This document shows, in pieces, positions 43,428 to 52,470 of a stretch of 60,183 bases of DNA. Position 1 is the stretch's first letter, and every line of letters starts with the position of its first letter. Below the pieces are notes generated by a model, which was given only the letters and a program-made list of their open reading frames with translations, had not been told where the DNA came from and did no database searches. A program made the position numbers and the translations under genes. The stretch covers positions 1 to 60,183 of the forward strand of contig NZ_JAQMFS010000029.1 of NCBI RefSeq assembly GCF_028308085.1, in the 5' to 3' direction. The stretch comes from Gemella haemolysans. Lineage in GTDB: Bacteria > Bacillota > Bacilli > Staphylococcales > Gemellaceae.

Positions 43428-45230
43428 ATGAAGAAAAATAAATTTTTAAAAGTATTCAGTTCAGCAATGGCACTATCAATTATTTTAGCAGGATGTTCAA
43501 CGTCGTCAAAATCATCAAAAGATGGAAAACCATCAGTAGAATTTAAAACATCAGTTGATAACGGTGGTAGTGCGGTAAGTGATTCTATATTGAAAGTTGG
43601 TATCCTTAGTGCCGATCCATTAACAGGGATGTTTAATCCAGTATTCCACCTGCAAGCAACAGATAATGCAGTAATGGAAGATACTATGGCACACACATTT
43701 GCTTTTGATCATTCATACAAATTAAAAGAAGATGATGAAGATGCACCGGTTAAGTTTCATCTAGATAAGGATAAAAAACAAGTAACACTTACTATACGTA
43801 AAGATTTAAAATGGAGTAACAATCAAGACGTAGTAGCGGATGATATTATCGCAACATACGAACTTATGGGTAACTCTAAGTATAAAGATAATATCCGTTA
43901 TAAGAGTGAATTTGAAACAATAGAAGGTATGAAAGCCTACCATGAAGGTAAAGCTGAAAAAATCTCAGGTCTTACTAAAAAAGATGATAAAACAGTAGTA
44001 ATTCAATACAAAGATGTAAAACCAGCTCTTCTATGGGGAAGTGGATTCATAACAACATTCCTTAACAAAGATCAAGTAGCTGCTGCATCAAAAGACTTTA
44101 GTAAATTTGTAGAAGCAGAATTAAATACAAAACCATTATCTTATGGTCCATACTATTTAGATAAAGTAGTAAATGGAGAAAGCGTACTTGCTAAGCAAAA
44201 TCCATACTACTATAAAAAAGACGATGTAAAAGTAAAAGAAATCCAATATAAAGTAGTTGCGCCAGCTCAAGCAAGTTCTATAATTAAAAATGGTGAAATT
44301 GACTACATGTCACAAGTAACTCCGAATGTATGGAGCGCGGTAAAAGACTATTCAAACGGAACATTATTAGGACAGCCAGATTTCTATATTTCATATGTAG
44401 GATTTAAACTAGGTACATGGGACAAAGAGAAAAATGAAGTGAAAGTAAATCCAAATGCAAAAGCAGCGGATAAACGAGTACGTCAAGCATTCGGATATGC
44501 GGTAGATTGGGATCAATTAAATGAAAAAATTTACAAAGGACTACGATTCACACCTACAAACTCAGGTATTTACCCACCACGTTCAGAAGATTACTATGAT
44601 AAAGATGGATTCAAGTATAAAAAAGATGTAGAAAAAGCGAAAAAACTTCTTGATGAAGCAGGACTTAAAGATGTTGATGGAGATGGATTAAGAGAAGATA
44701 AAGATGGTAAGAAATTAACATTTAACTTCGCAATCCGTAACACAGGTCAAGACTATGATCAAACTCTTGCTGATGCATTTATTAAATCATGGAAAGAAGT
44801 AGGTTTAGATGTAAAATTAGCTGATGGAAAACTAATGTCATCAAAAGACTGGACACAACGTGTAACAAGTGACGATCCATCTATCGATTTATTCCAAGGA
44901 GCATGGAGCTTAGGTACTAACCCTAACCCAGCACGTCTATTAAGCGATAAAGCTAAAGTTAACTATCAAAGATATATGAGTGATGTGCTTAAAAAAGACT
45001 TAGAAACAATCAATTCTAAAGAAATGTTAGATGATGCTAAGCGAAAAGAAGCATATAAAAAGTTCGATAAAGACTTTGCAGAAGAAGCGGCTTGGCTACC
45101 ATTTAGCTGGAGTACAGATATTACATGGGTAAATAAACGTATCAAAAACTTCGATGTTAAAAAATACGCTTATGGTGAACAAAAACTATATGCATTAGAG
45201 CTTACTAATAAAGATAGTGCCAAAGGATAA
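43428..45230 (+). CDS. oppA: Peptide-binding lipoprotein OppA (second of four)
   Basis: 600 residues from the ATG after GGAGGAAAAA. Lipobox I-L-A-G-C and an SBP_bac_5 domain strongly similar to oppA1 along its whole length. Differences cluster near the probable peptide-contact loops (for example L-Q-A-T-D-N-A-V-M-E-D and the C-terminal W-S-T-D-I-T-W). It probably shares the OppBCDF transporter with a different peptide preference. It lacks the CodY-box promoter of oppA1 and oppA3. Confidence 0.93.
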   Translation: MKKNKFLKVFSSAMALSIILAGCSTSSKSSKDGKPSVEFKTSVDNGGSAVSDSILKVGILSADPLTGMFNPVFHLQATDNAVMEDTMAHTFAFDHSYKLKEDDEDAPVKFHLDKDKKQVTLTIRKDLKWSNNQDVVADDIIATYELMGNSKYKDNIRYKSEFETIEGMKAYHEGKAEKISGLTKKDDKTVVIQYKDVKPALLWGSGFITTFLNKDQVAAASKDFSKFVEAELNTKPLSYGPYYLDKVVNGESVLAKQNPYYYKKDDVKVKEIQYKVVAPAQASSIIKNGEIDYMSQVTPNVWSAVKDYSNGTLLGQPDFYISYVGFKLGTWDKEKNEVKVNPNAKAADKRVRQAFGYAVDWDQLNEKIYKGLRFTPTNSGIYPPRSEDYYDKDGFKYKKDVEKAKKLLDEAGLKDVDGDGLREDKDGKKLTFNFAIRNTGQDYDQTLADAFIKSWKEVGLDVKLADGKLMSSKDWTQRVTSDDPSIDLFQGAWSLGTNPNPARLLSDKAKVNYQRYMSDVLKKDLETINSKEMLDDAKRKEAYKKFDKDFAEEAAWLPFSWSTDITWVNKRIKNFDVKKYAYGEQKLYALELTNKDSAKG

Positions 45231-45264
45231 TCTAAAAATTTTATATTAAGTTTTAAAGAGGATT

Positions 45265-45332
45265 GGGAGTGACTCGAAAATCGTGATTTTTGAGAAAACG
45301 ATTTTATCGAGTCACCTCCAGTCCCTTTTTTT
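45265..45332. repeat. Palindromic repeat, copy R4 (works as oppA2 terminator)
   Basis: GGGAGTGACTCGAAAATCG...CGATTTTATCGAGTCACCTCC, followed by a T-run. Shortened form of the R1/R2 palindrome, 35 bp after the oppA2 stop. Beyond it to 45536 the DNA is AT-rich with no gene. Confidence 0.8.
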
Positions 45333-45536
45333 GTATAAGAATAAATATATCGATTTAACAAAACTAAAATGAAAAGAATAGTAGGTTTTTGATATGAGAT
45401 GTCACTGTTATGTAAGTAAAATAAGAAATATATATATTTGTAAAGTAATAAAGTATAATTTAGTTAACTAATATTAAATTTATATTTTTAAAATATCGAA
45501 CAGAAATTTAAAAAGAGAATTTTGTTATTTTTATAT

Positions 45537-45583
45537 TATTTTCTGAAAATTTACTTGACTTATCGTTAAAATGATGTTAGAAT
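45537..45583 (+). promoter_or_regulatory. oppA3 promoter with CodY-like box
   Basis: TATTTTCTGAAAATT (45537-45551, 14 of 15 to the CodY consensus) directly precedes TTGACT (45555-45560), which is 17 bp from TAGAAT (45578-45583). Same layout as oppA1. Confidence 0.72.
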
Positions 45584-45634
45584 TATTTCATAAATAATTG
45601 AAAATAAGTTTTTATATATTATGGAGGAAATAAA

Positions 45635-47440
45635 ATGAAAAAGAATAAGTTTCTAAAAGTATTTAGTTCAGCGATGGCTCTTTCAGTAATTTTAGCTGGA
45701 TGTTCAACATCAAGTAATTCTGGAAGCAAAAACGCTCCTAAAGCAAAAGTAGAATTTAAAACAAGCTTTGATAATGGAGGATCAGCTGTAGATGGTGCTA
45801 CATTAAAATATGGTATCTTATCAGCTCAACCATTAACAGGTCTTTGGAACCCAGTATTCTCTGATAAAGCAGAAGATCAATACGTAAACCAAGCTGTAAT
45901 GGGTGGGACATTCCCTACTGATGAAGAAGGACGTGTTGTACAAGATGATGCTGATGCAGCAGTTAAATTCCACTTAGATCGTGATAAAAAAGAAGTTACA
46001 TTAACTATCCACGATGGAGCTAAATGGAGCAACGGTGAAGCATTCACATCAAAAGATATCGTAGCTACATACGAACTTATGGGTAACCCTAAATTCACTA
46101 CAAACACTCGTTATAATGATGCATACGAATTTATTGAAGGAATGAAAGAATTCCACGAAGGTAAAGCGAAAAATATCTCTGGTATCCAAGTTAAAGATGA
46201 CAAAACAGTAGTACTTAAGTACACTGATGTTCGTCCATCATTACTATGGGGTGAAGGTTTAGTTACTGACTTCTTAAACGCGAAACAAGTTGAAGAAGCT
46301 TCTAAAGACTTCGCTAAATTTGCTGAAGCAGACTTAAACAAAAAACCATTATCATATGGTCCTTACTACATCACTAAAGTAGTAAACGGAGAAAGTGTTC
46401 TTGCAGAACAAAACCCTCACTACTACAACAAAGATAAAATGAAACTTAAAAAAATCGAGTTCAAAACAGTAGCTCCAGCTCAAGCTAGCCAAGTAATCAA
46501 AAATGGAGAAGTTGACTATATCGATAGCGTTACTCCAAGTGTTTACGAAGGAGCAAAAGACATCAAAAACGGAACATTCTTAGGTGATACTTCTCGTCAC
46601 ATGTCATATGTTGGATTCAAACTAGGTAAATTCGACAAAGCTAAGGGTGAAAACGTAGTTGATCCTAACTCTAAATTAGCTGACAAAAACTTACGTCAAG
46701 CATTCTTATATGCAGTTGACCGTGACCAAATCAATGAAAAAATCTTCAAAGGATTACGTTTCACTCCAACTGGATCTGGTATGTACCCAGCAGCTGTAGG
46801 TAAATTAGTAAACGAAAACGCAACTGCAGCTAAAAAAGATGTAGAAAAAGCTAAAAAATTATTAGACGATGCAGGATACAAAGATAAAGATGGTGACGGA
46901 CTACGTGAAGATAAAAACGGAAACAAACTTTCATTCAACTTCGCAATCCGTAACACAGGTGCTGAATATGACCAAGCATTAGCAGACGTATTCGTTAAAT
47001 CTTGGAAAGAAGTAGGATTAGATGTTAAATTAGTAGATGGAAAACTTATGTCTCCAAAAGACTTTGCACAACGTGTACAAGCAGATGATCCATCAATCGA
47101 TATCTTCCAAGGTGCATGGCAATATGGAACAAACCCTAACCGTCAAGAGTTACTAGGTAAAAAAGCTCCATTAAACTTATACCGTTACACTACTGAAGCA
47201 TTCGAAAACAGCTTCAAAGCTCAAGGATCAGCAGATATGTTTGACGATGCTAAATTAAAAGCAGCTTACAATAAATTTGACACAGAAGTAGCTGAAGAAT
47301 TACCATTCTTCCCATTAAGCTGGGATACAAGTATCTCATTCTTCAACAAACGTGTTAAATCATATGATTTAGCTAAAGCTAAGAAAAACCAATTCAAACT
47401 TTATGACATTGAGTTAACAGCTAACGAAGGTGCTAAATAA
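45635..47440 (+). CDS. oppA: Peptide-binding lipoprotein OppA (third of four)
   Basis: 601 residues. Lipobox I-L-A-G-C and an SBP_bac_5 domain. Close to oppA1/oppA2 in the frame elements but with a distinct region around W-N-P-V-F-S-D-K-A-E-D-Q, and C-terminal P-F-F-P-L-S-W-D-T-S-I-S shared with oppA4. Its codon choice looks richer in C-ending codons (AAC, TTC, TAC) than oppA4, which hints at high expression. GGAGG lies upstream. Confidence 0.93.
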   Translation: MKKNKFLKVFSSAMALSVILAGCSTSSNSGSKNAPKAKVEFKTSFDNGGSAVDGATLKYGILSAQPLTGLWNPVFSDKAEDQYVNQAVMGGTFPTDEEGRVVQDDADAAVKFHLDRDKKEVTLTIHDGAKWSNGEAFTSKDIVATYELMGNPKFTTNTRYNDAYEFIEGMKEFHEGKAKNISGIQVKDDKTVVLKYTDVRPSLLWGEGLVTDFLNAKQVEEASKDFAKFAEADLNKKPLSYGPYYITKVVNGESVLAEQNPHYYNKDKMKLKKIEFKTVAPAQASQVIKNGEVDYIDSVTPSVYEGAKDIKNGTFLGDTSRHMSYVGFKLGKFDKAKGENVVDPNSKLADKNLRQAFLYAVDRDQINEKIFKGLRFTPTGSGMYPAAVGKLVNENATAAKKDVEKAKKLLDDAGYKDKDGDGLREDKNGNKLSFNFAIRNTGAEYDQALADVFVKSWKEVGLDVKLVDGKLMSPKDFAQRVQADDPSIDIFQGAWQYGTNPNRQELLGKKAPLNLYRYTTEAFENSFKAQGSADMFDDAKLKAAYNKFDTEVAEELPFFPLSWDTSISFFNKRVKSYDLAKAKKNQFKLYDIELTANEGAK

Positions 47441-47442
47441 TA

Positions 47443-47494
47443 GAATTTAAAATGCGACATAGATGACTTCGGTTGTCTATGTCGTTTGTTTTTT
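47443..47494 (+). terminator. Terminator after oppA3
   Basis: GCGACATAGA...TCTATGTCGT stem with TTTGTTTTTT. The arms CGACATAGA/TCTATGTCG are the same words as segments B and C of the tryptophan attenuator 200 bp downstream. Confidence 0.85.
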
Positions 47495-47522
47495 CTAAAT
47501 TGAGAGAAAATTCAAAAAACTC

Positions 47523-47551
47523 TTGATTTTTTAGTCAATTAGTAGTAAAAT
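47523..47551 (+). promoter_or_regulatory. Promoter of the oppA4 leader
   Basis: TTGATT (47523-47528) and TAAAAT (47546-47551), 17 bp apart. A weak CodY-like match (12 of 15, 47497-47511) lies upstream. Confidence 0.65.
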
Positions 47552-47621
47552 AAATACAACAAAAGTACAAAGGTTTTTCATAATAAGTTAAATGAAAAAC
47601 TTAATGATTAGGAGGACTACC

Positions 47622-47666
47622 ATGAGACAAAATTTCAATATTCAATCTTGGCAATGGCGTAGATAA
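47622..47666 (+). CDS. Trp-codon leader peptide of oppA4
   Basis: 14 residues: M-R-Q-N-F-N-I-Q-S-W-Q-W-R-R, with AGGAGG nine bases upstream. Like the trpB leader it ends S-W-Q-(N)-W-R-R-stop, and the DNA after the stop is nearly the same in both. Confidence 0.85.
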   Translation: MRQNFNIQSWQWRR

Positions 47667-47820
47667 TATTGTGTGTATGTTTTAACGACATAGACACAAT
47701 TTTAGCGTGCTCTAAAAAGTGTCTATGTCGGCAAGGTAGGAAATTTGTAATTATACAATGTACTTAAAATTCGATAATGCCGCATAGTAAAATAAACTAT
47801 GCGGCATTTTTTCTCTTTTT
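47667..47820 (+). promoter_or_regulatory. Tryptophan attenuator RNA upstream of oppA4
   Basis: Segments: A ATTGTGT (47668-47674), B CGACATAGACACAAT (47686-47700), C GTGTCTATGTCGGCA (47719-47733), D TGCCGCATAG (47778-47787) and E CTATGCGGCA with a T-run (to 47820). A:B, B:C, C:D (one bulged U) and D:E can all pair and exclude their neighbours. A lies right after the leader stop codon, so a ribosome finishing the peptide covers it, freeing B to hold C and letting the terminator D:E form. A ribosome stalled on Trp codons would favour A:B and C:D, and read-through. Confidence 0.85.
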
Positions 47821-47879
47821 AGAGTGGGTTAATAATATAAAACGTCTTAAAATTAACATTATTCAGGAGAAAATTAACT

Positions 47880-49679
47880 ATGAAACAAAGAAAAATATTA
47901 TCAGTATTCAGTTCTGTATTTGCATTATCAATTTTATTAGCAGGATGTTCTACAGGCTCAAACAGCAATAACCAAAATCAAACTAAAGCAAAAGTAGACT
48001 TCAAAGTATCTGCAGATAATGGAGGTAATACAGTTAAGGATGCTACATTTAAATATGGGATTCTAACAAATAGCCCATTTGTTGGATTATTCCATCCAGT
48101 ACTGCACGCTAACAAGGCTGATGGAGTAATTACAGAAACAGTATTCGGAAAAACTTTCCCAGTAGATGATGCGTTGAAATATAAATTAGATGATAACGAT
48201 GCACCTGTAAAATTACATATAGATAAGGATAAAAATGAAGCAACCTTAACGATTCACGATGGTGTGAAATGGAATAATGGTGAAGATCTTACATCAAAAG
48301 ATATAATCGCTAGTTATGAACTACTAGGGAATCCAAAATACACAGAAAATGTAAGATATAACGGTTCATTTGAGCTTATCGAAGGTATGAAAGATTATCA
48401 CGAAGGAAAAGCTAAGACAATCTCAGGTATTCAAGCGAAAGATGATAAAATAGTAGTTATCAAATATAGTAAGTTATCACCTTCGATGTTATGGGGAGAT
48501 GGATTCATCTATGCCTTCTCTAACGCAAAACAAATCGCAAAAGTGACTGACTTTGCTAGATTTGGAGAAGCTGAATTAACAAAACGCCCATTATCATACG
48601 GCCCTTATGTAATAACAAAAGAAGTACAAGGTGAAAGTGTAGTAGCTGAAGCTAACCCATATTACTATAAAAAGGATGAGATAAAAGTGCCTAAAGTTGA
48701 ATTCAAGGCAGTAGCACCAGCACAAGCGAGTCAAATACTTAAAAACGGAGAAATAGACTATCTTACTGATATCAATACAACAGTTTATGAAGGATTAAAA
48801 GATGCGAAAAATGGAGAGCTATTAGGACAACCATCTTCATTTATGTCATTTGTAGGATTTAAATTCGGTAAATACGATAAAGAGAAAAAAGAAAATGTAC
48901 CTTTAGAAAATACTAAGTTTAATAATAAAAATGTAAGACAAGCCTTCTTATACGCAGTTGATCGTGATCAAATTAATGAGAAAATCTATAAAGGACTACG
49001 TTTCACACCAACAGGATCAGCTTTATACCCACCAACAGTAGGAAAACTAAGAAATGAAAAAGCGACTGTAGTTAAAAAAGATGTAGAAAAAGCTAAAAAA
49101 CTTTTAGATGAAGCTGGCTATAAAGATGTAGATGGAGACGGGTTAAGAGAAGACAACAAAGGTAATAAACTTGTATTCAACTTTGCCTTTCAGGGTGGAA
49201 ATAACTACGACCAAGCGTTAGCTGATACATTTATTAAATCATGGAAAGAAGTAGGTCTAGATGTTAAATTACTAGACAATAAATTAATGGGTAAAAAAGA
49301 ATGGGATCAACGTGTACTAGGAGATGATCCACAAATCGATTTATTCTTAGGTGCGGGTCACCACGGATCAGACCCAAGTCGTCAAGAACTATTCGGACGT
49401 AAGTCACAATTCAACTACTTCAGATATACTAGTGACAAAATCGATGAAGCATTCAAAGAGCAAAGGTCAGATGAAATGTTTGATGATAATAAATTAAAAC
49501 AAGCATACAACAAATTCGATGACCTTATCGCAGATGAATTACCATTCTTTGGATTAAGCTGGGATACAGAAATTACTTATGTCAATAAGAGGGTAAAACA
49601 CTTTAATGTTGAAGACTTCACAAAAGGACGTTTAAGTATAGAAAATCTAGAATTAACAAAAGAAGCTCCTGAAAAATAA
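47880..49679 (+). CDS. oppA: Peptide-binding lipoprotein OppA (fourth of four), Trp-attenuated
   Basis: 599 residues. Lipobox L-L-A-G-C and an SBP_bac_5 domain; the most divergent of the four (for example F-Q-G-G-N-N-Y-D in place of I-R-N-T-G-Q-D). Its leader shows it is probably raised by tryptophan shortage, so it may prefer Trp-containing or general nutritive peptides. CAGGAGAAAATTAACTATG gives the start. Confidence 0.93.
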   Translation: MKQRKILSVFSSVFALSILLAGCSTGSNSNNQNQTKAKVDFKVSADNGGNTVKDATFKYGILTNSPFVGLFHPVLHANKADGVITETVFGKTFPVDDALKYKLDDNDAPVKLHIDKDKNEATLTIHDGVKWNNGEDLTSKDIIASYELLGNPKYTENVRYNGSFELIEGMKDYHEGKAKTISGIQAKDDKIVVIKYSKLSPSMLWGDGFIYAFSNAKQIAKVTDFARFGEAELTKRPLSYGPYVITKEVQGESVVAEANPYYYKKDEIKVPKVEFKAVAPAQASQILKNGEIDYLTDINTTVYEGLKDAKNGELLGQPSSFMSFVGFKFGKYDKEKKENVPLENTKFNNKNVRQAFLYAVDRDQINEKIYKGLRFTPTGSALYPPTVGKLRNEKATVVKKDVEKAKKLLDEAGYKDVDGDGLREDNKGNKLVFNFAFQGGNNYDQALADTFIKSWKEVGLDVKLLDNKLMGKKEWDQRVLGDDPQIDLFLGAGHHGSDPSRQELFGRKSQFNYFRYTSDKIDEAFKEQRSDEMFDDNKLKQAYNKFDDLIADELPFFGLSWDTEITYVNKRVKHFNVEDFTKGRLSIENLELTKEAPEK

Positions 49680-49801
49680 TACATAAATGATTGAATATGA
49701 AACTTATTTTAAAAATAATAAATTAGATAAAAACTCATTTAAATAGATTTTTATGGCGTGTATAATTATTAAAATTAATAAATTGAGTTAGTATAATTTA
49801 G

Positions 49802-49856
49802 AGTGATTTAAAGATGGATATTTCTATGAAATTGAGATCTTTAGGTCACTTTTTAT
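49802..49856 (+). terminator. Terminator after oppA4
   Basis: AGTGATTTAAAGAT pairs with ATCTTTAGGTCACT, then a T-run. The rest of the 383-bp gap before 50063 is AT-rich with no visible gene. Confidence 0.75.
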
Positions 49857-50062
49857 TTATTAATAACTAAATAATTCAAGGATATTTCCAAGGAAATAGT
49901 GGTTGTGATAAGTTGTTCCTAAAATACATAATAAAAGGGTGCTAACAGTTGAATTTTTTAAGAATAACGTATAAAATTATAAAAGTATACTGTGTTTATT
50001 ACTACAATAATAAATACTTTTAGAATTTTAAATTCATAAAAATTTATAGGAAAGGTGTATTA

Positions 50063-50959
50063 ATGAGAAAATTTATTTCAGAGTTATTATTAATAATTGT
50101 TACAATTATTTGGGGTCTGGCTTTTATTTGGCAAAATATAGCAAGTAAAGTTCTAGGACCGTTAACAGTTGTAGGTATAAGATCGATAATTGCAGTAGTC
50201 TTTCTTATTGTTGTTGCATTGCTAGTGCCGAGTTTGTATAAGAGTCAAGCTCCAAAAGTGTTAGCTGAACCTATAACAAAAAATAAAAGTTGGGCACTTG
50301 GTGGTATTTGTGGAATTGTACTATTTTTTGCGATGTATATTTCGCAAATCGGTATTGGTATGACAACTGCAGGTAAAGCTGGATTTATTACAGTATTGTA
50401 TATTTGTATAGTACCATTTATAGGTGTTTTCTTAGGAAATAAACTTAATAAATTCTTTATTATAGGATTGGTTTTATCTGTAATTGGTTTTTATTTCTTA
50501 TCTGTAAAAGAAGAATTTTCTTTAGAAATGGGAGATATTATAGTCTTAATTAGTGCGGTTCTATTCGGGATTCATATAATAGTTATTGATTATTCAGCAG
50601 CTAGAGTTAACTCAATGTTTTTATCTATTGTACAATTAGGAGTAGTATCAATATTAAGTTTATGTTTAGCAGCGTTTAAAGAAACAATAGTTTTTGCGGA
50701 TATAATGAGCGTTATTTGGCCGTTACTTGCAATAGGTGTACTTTCAAGTGGAGTAGGTTACACTTTACAGATTGTAGGTCAAAAAGACGTTCCGCCACAC
50801 ACAGCGTCTCTAATATTAAGTTTAGAGTCTGTTGTAGCTGCAATAGGTGGAGTGCTTATCCTTGGTGAACATATTGGGATAAGAGAAGGAATTGGTATGC
50901 TTATTGTATTTGTAGGGATTATCGTTTCTCAATTGCCCGATAAGAAGAAAGATAAATAG
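50063..50959 (+). CDS. EamA-family (DMT) transporter
   Basis: 298 residues, ten membrane helices in two EamA halves: W-G-L-A-F-I-W-Q in the first, G-Y-T-L-Q-I-V-G-Q-K-D-V-P-P and L-S-L-E-S-V-V-A-A-I-G-G in the second. Such proteins export or import metabolites, often amino acids. The substrate is unknown. GAAAGGTG precedes the ATG. Confidence 0.92.
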   Translation: MRKFISELLLIIVTIIWGLAFIWQNIASKVLGPLTVVGIRSIIAVVFLIVVALLVPSLYKSQAPKVLAEPITKNKSWALGGICGIVLFFAMYISQIGIGMTTAGKAGFITVLYICIVPFIGVFLGNKLNKFFIIGLVLSVIGFYFLSVKEEFSLEMGDIIVLISAVLFGIHIIVIDYSAARVNSMFLSIVQLGVVSILSLCLAAFKETIVFADIMSVIWPLLAIGVLSSGVGYTLQIVGQKDVPPHTASLILSLESVVAAIGGVLILGEHIGIREGIGMLIVFVGIIVSQLPDKKKDK

Positions 50960-50976
50960 TATATAATAAAAAGCAT

Positions 50977-51021
50977 TAGGGATCGACTCGAAAATTGCGA
51001 TTTTATCGAGTCCCCTTTTTT
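50977..51021. repeat. Palindromic repeat, copy R5 (terminator-like)
   Basis: GGGATCGACTCGAAAATTG...TATCGAGTCCCC then TTTTTT. A short member of the family, placed as terminator of the EamA gene and just ahead of the next start codon. Confidence 0.75.
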
Positions 51022-51033
51022 ATGAGGTTAATG

Positions 51034-52098
51034 ATGAAAAAAATATTAAAAATAGTTGTTAGTTTAGTGTTAGTAGCAGCTTTAGGTTTTGCAGGATTAG
51101 TTGGCTATTTATGGGCGACAGAATATAGTCCTAATGGAGTGGAGAGCTTGCAGGTCACTAAGCAAGGTAGTTTAGAAATAGCAAAAATAGGAACAGAATA
51201 TAGTGCCCTTAACTGGAATATAGGTTATGCTGGGCTTGATAAAGATGAAGATTTCTTTATGGATGGTGGAAAGATGGTGTTACCTCTTGATAAAGTTCAT
51301 GTTGAAGAAAATCTAAAAAATATTACAGAAATAGTTAAAAATGAGAAAGCGAATGTTAATTTTATTCAAGAAATTGATGAAGATTCAAAACGTAGTTATA
51401 ATATAAATCAAGTTAGAGCATTTGATGAAGCTCTTGGTTTAAACAGTATTTTAGCTTATAACTTCAAGGTTAGATATATACCATATCCATTACCACCGCT
51501 AGGAAAGGTGAAAAGTGGTATATATACTGCGACTGATTTTAAAATAGAAAATGCAAGAAGATTCCAAATGGCAATTCCATTCACTTTCCCTGAAAGACTA
51601 GCTAATTTAAAACGTGGATTTTCTGTTATTTATACAAAAGTAGAAAATAGTGATAAACATTTAGTGTTAATCAATGCGCATCTTGATGCTTATGATAAGG
51701 GTAATTCTGGTAAAAAAGCTCAGATGAAGCAACTTCTTGAATTTATCGATTATGAGTATAAAAAAGGAAATTATGTATTGGTTGGGGCAGATTTTAATCA
51801 GTCATTAAAAACTTTAACGCAAGATGAGATTAATGTTGTTCCAAAAGAATTATGGCGTGCTGAGAATTTAGATAAGAGTCTATTACCGGCAGGATTTAAG
51901 TTAGTTTATGATGAAAGTAGAAATTCAGCGAGACTTAACAATAAACCTTATGTGAAAGATAGTGAAGGGACATATGGTTTCATTATCGATGGGTATATCG
52001 CGAGTGACAATATTGAAGTGCTTGGTGTAGAAACACTAAATCAAGAGTATAGATATAGTGATCATAATCCGGTAAAATTGAGATATAAACTTAAATAG
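51034..52098 (+). CDS. Membrane-anchored endonuclease/exonuclease/phosphatase-family protein
   Basis: 354 residues. One N-terminal membrane helix, then an EEP (DNase I-like) domain: L-N-W-N-I-G-Y, I-Q-E-I-D-E-D-S with the metal Glu, I-N-A-H-L-D-A, V-G-A-D-F-N-Q-S and final Y-S-D-H-N-P-V. The active site faces outside, as in predicted secreted nucleases or lipid phosphatases. The start at 51034 has AGG six bases upstream; a longer frame from 50995 begins within the R5 hairpin and is rejected. Confidence 0.88.
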   Translation: MKKILKIVVSLVLVAALGFAGLVGYLWATEYSPNGVESLQVTKQGSLEIAKIGTEYSALNWNIGYAGLDKDEDFFMDGGKMVLPLDKVHVEENLKNITEIVKNEKANVNFIQEIDEDSKRSYNINQVRAFDEALGLNSILAYNFKVRYIPYPLPPLGKVKSGIYTATDFKIENARRFQMAIPFTFPERLANLKRGFSVIYTKVENSDKHLVLINAHLDAYDKGNSGKKAQMKQLLEFIDYEYKKGNYVLVGADFNQSLKTLTQDEINVVPKELWRAENLDKSLLPAGFKLVYDESRNSARLNNKPYVKDSEGTYGFIIDGYIASDNIEVLGVETLNQEYRYSDHNPVKLRYKLK

Positions 52099-52105
52099 AA
52101 TAAAA

Positions 52106-52143
52106 GAAGCGGCTCCGAGATTAGGTCAAGGAGTTGCTTTTTT
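52106..52143 (+). terminator. Terminator after the EEP gene
   Basis: AAGCGGCTCC pairs with GGAGTTGCTT (G-U allowed), followed by TTTTTT. Confidence 0.75.
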
Positions 52144-52162
52144 GTTAAATATTATTCGATAA

Positions 52163-52300
52163 CCTACTGTTTTAATGTAGCTTTAGACGCCTCCAATTCT
52201 TTTGCATTGCAAAAGGACTTTCCGGCTAAAATCAAAGCCTGTAGTCTTTGATTTTCTAAGTAAAACTATATGTTTTACTGCAGCTACTATAAACAGTAGG
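52163..52300. repeat. Multi-hairpin structured element, copy E1
   Basis: Outer stem CCTACTGTTT / AAACAGTAGG; second tier GTAGC / GCTAC; then three inner hairpins: CTTTTGC-att-GCAAAAG, AAAATCAAAG...CTTTGATTTT and GTAAAAC-tatat-GTTTTAC. Fixed words AGACG, TTTCCG-CTAAAA and ACTATAAA are shared with E2 (55940-56087), while the stems differ. No ORF. After it (52318-52386) are fragments that look like the ends of an E2-type copy; the rest of the gap to 52430 has nothing I recognise. Confidence 0.75.
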
Positions 52301-52429
52301 TGAAAAATCTTCAAATTTATAAAGAACAGATAAATATATAGTTATTTATTTTTACTAAAGTAGATTCTATCATCATTTGTTCTTTGATTGTGATGTGACT
52401 TCTCCCCTTAAATTTTACTTTTTCGAATA

Positions 52430-52470
52430 TAAATAATTCCCACAAACTTATGTTTGTGGGATAATTTTTT
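52430..52470 (-). terminator. Terminator of the DAACS symporter gene
   Basis: AATTATCCCACAAAC / GTTTGTGGGAATT on the minus strand, followed by a T-rich tract. Confidence 0.85.

Noticed and set aside
47777-47971. 64-codon frame upstream of oppA4
   Set aside because: It begins inside the attenuator terminator and runs into oppA4 in another frame.
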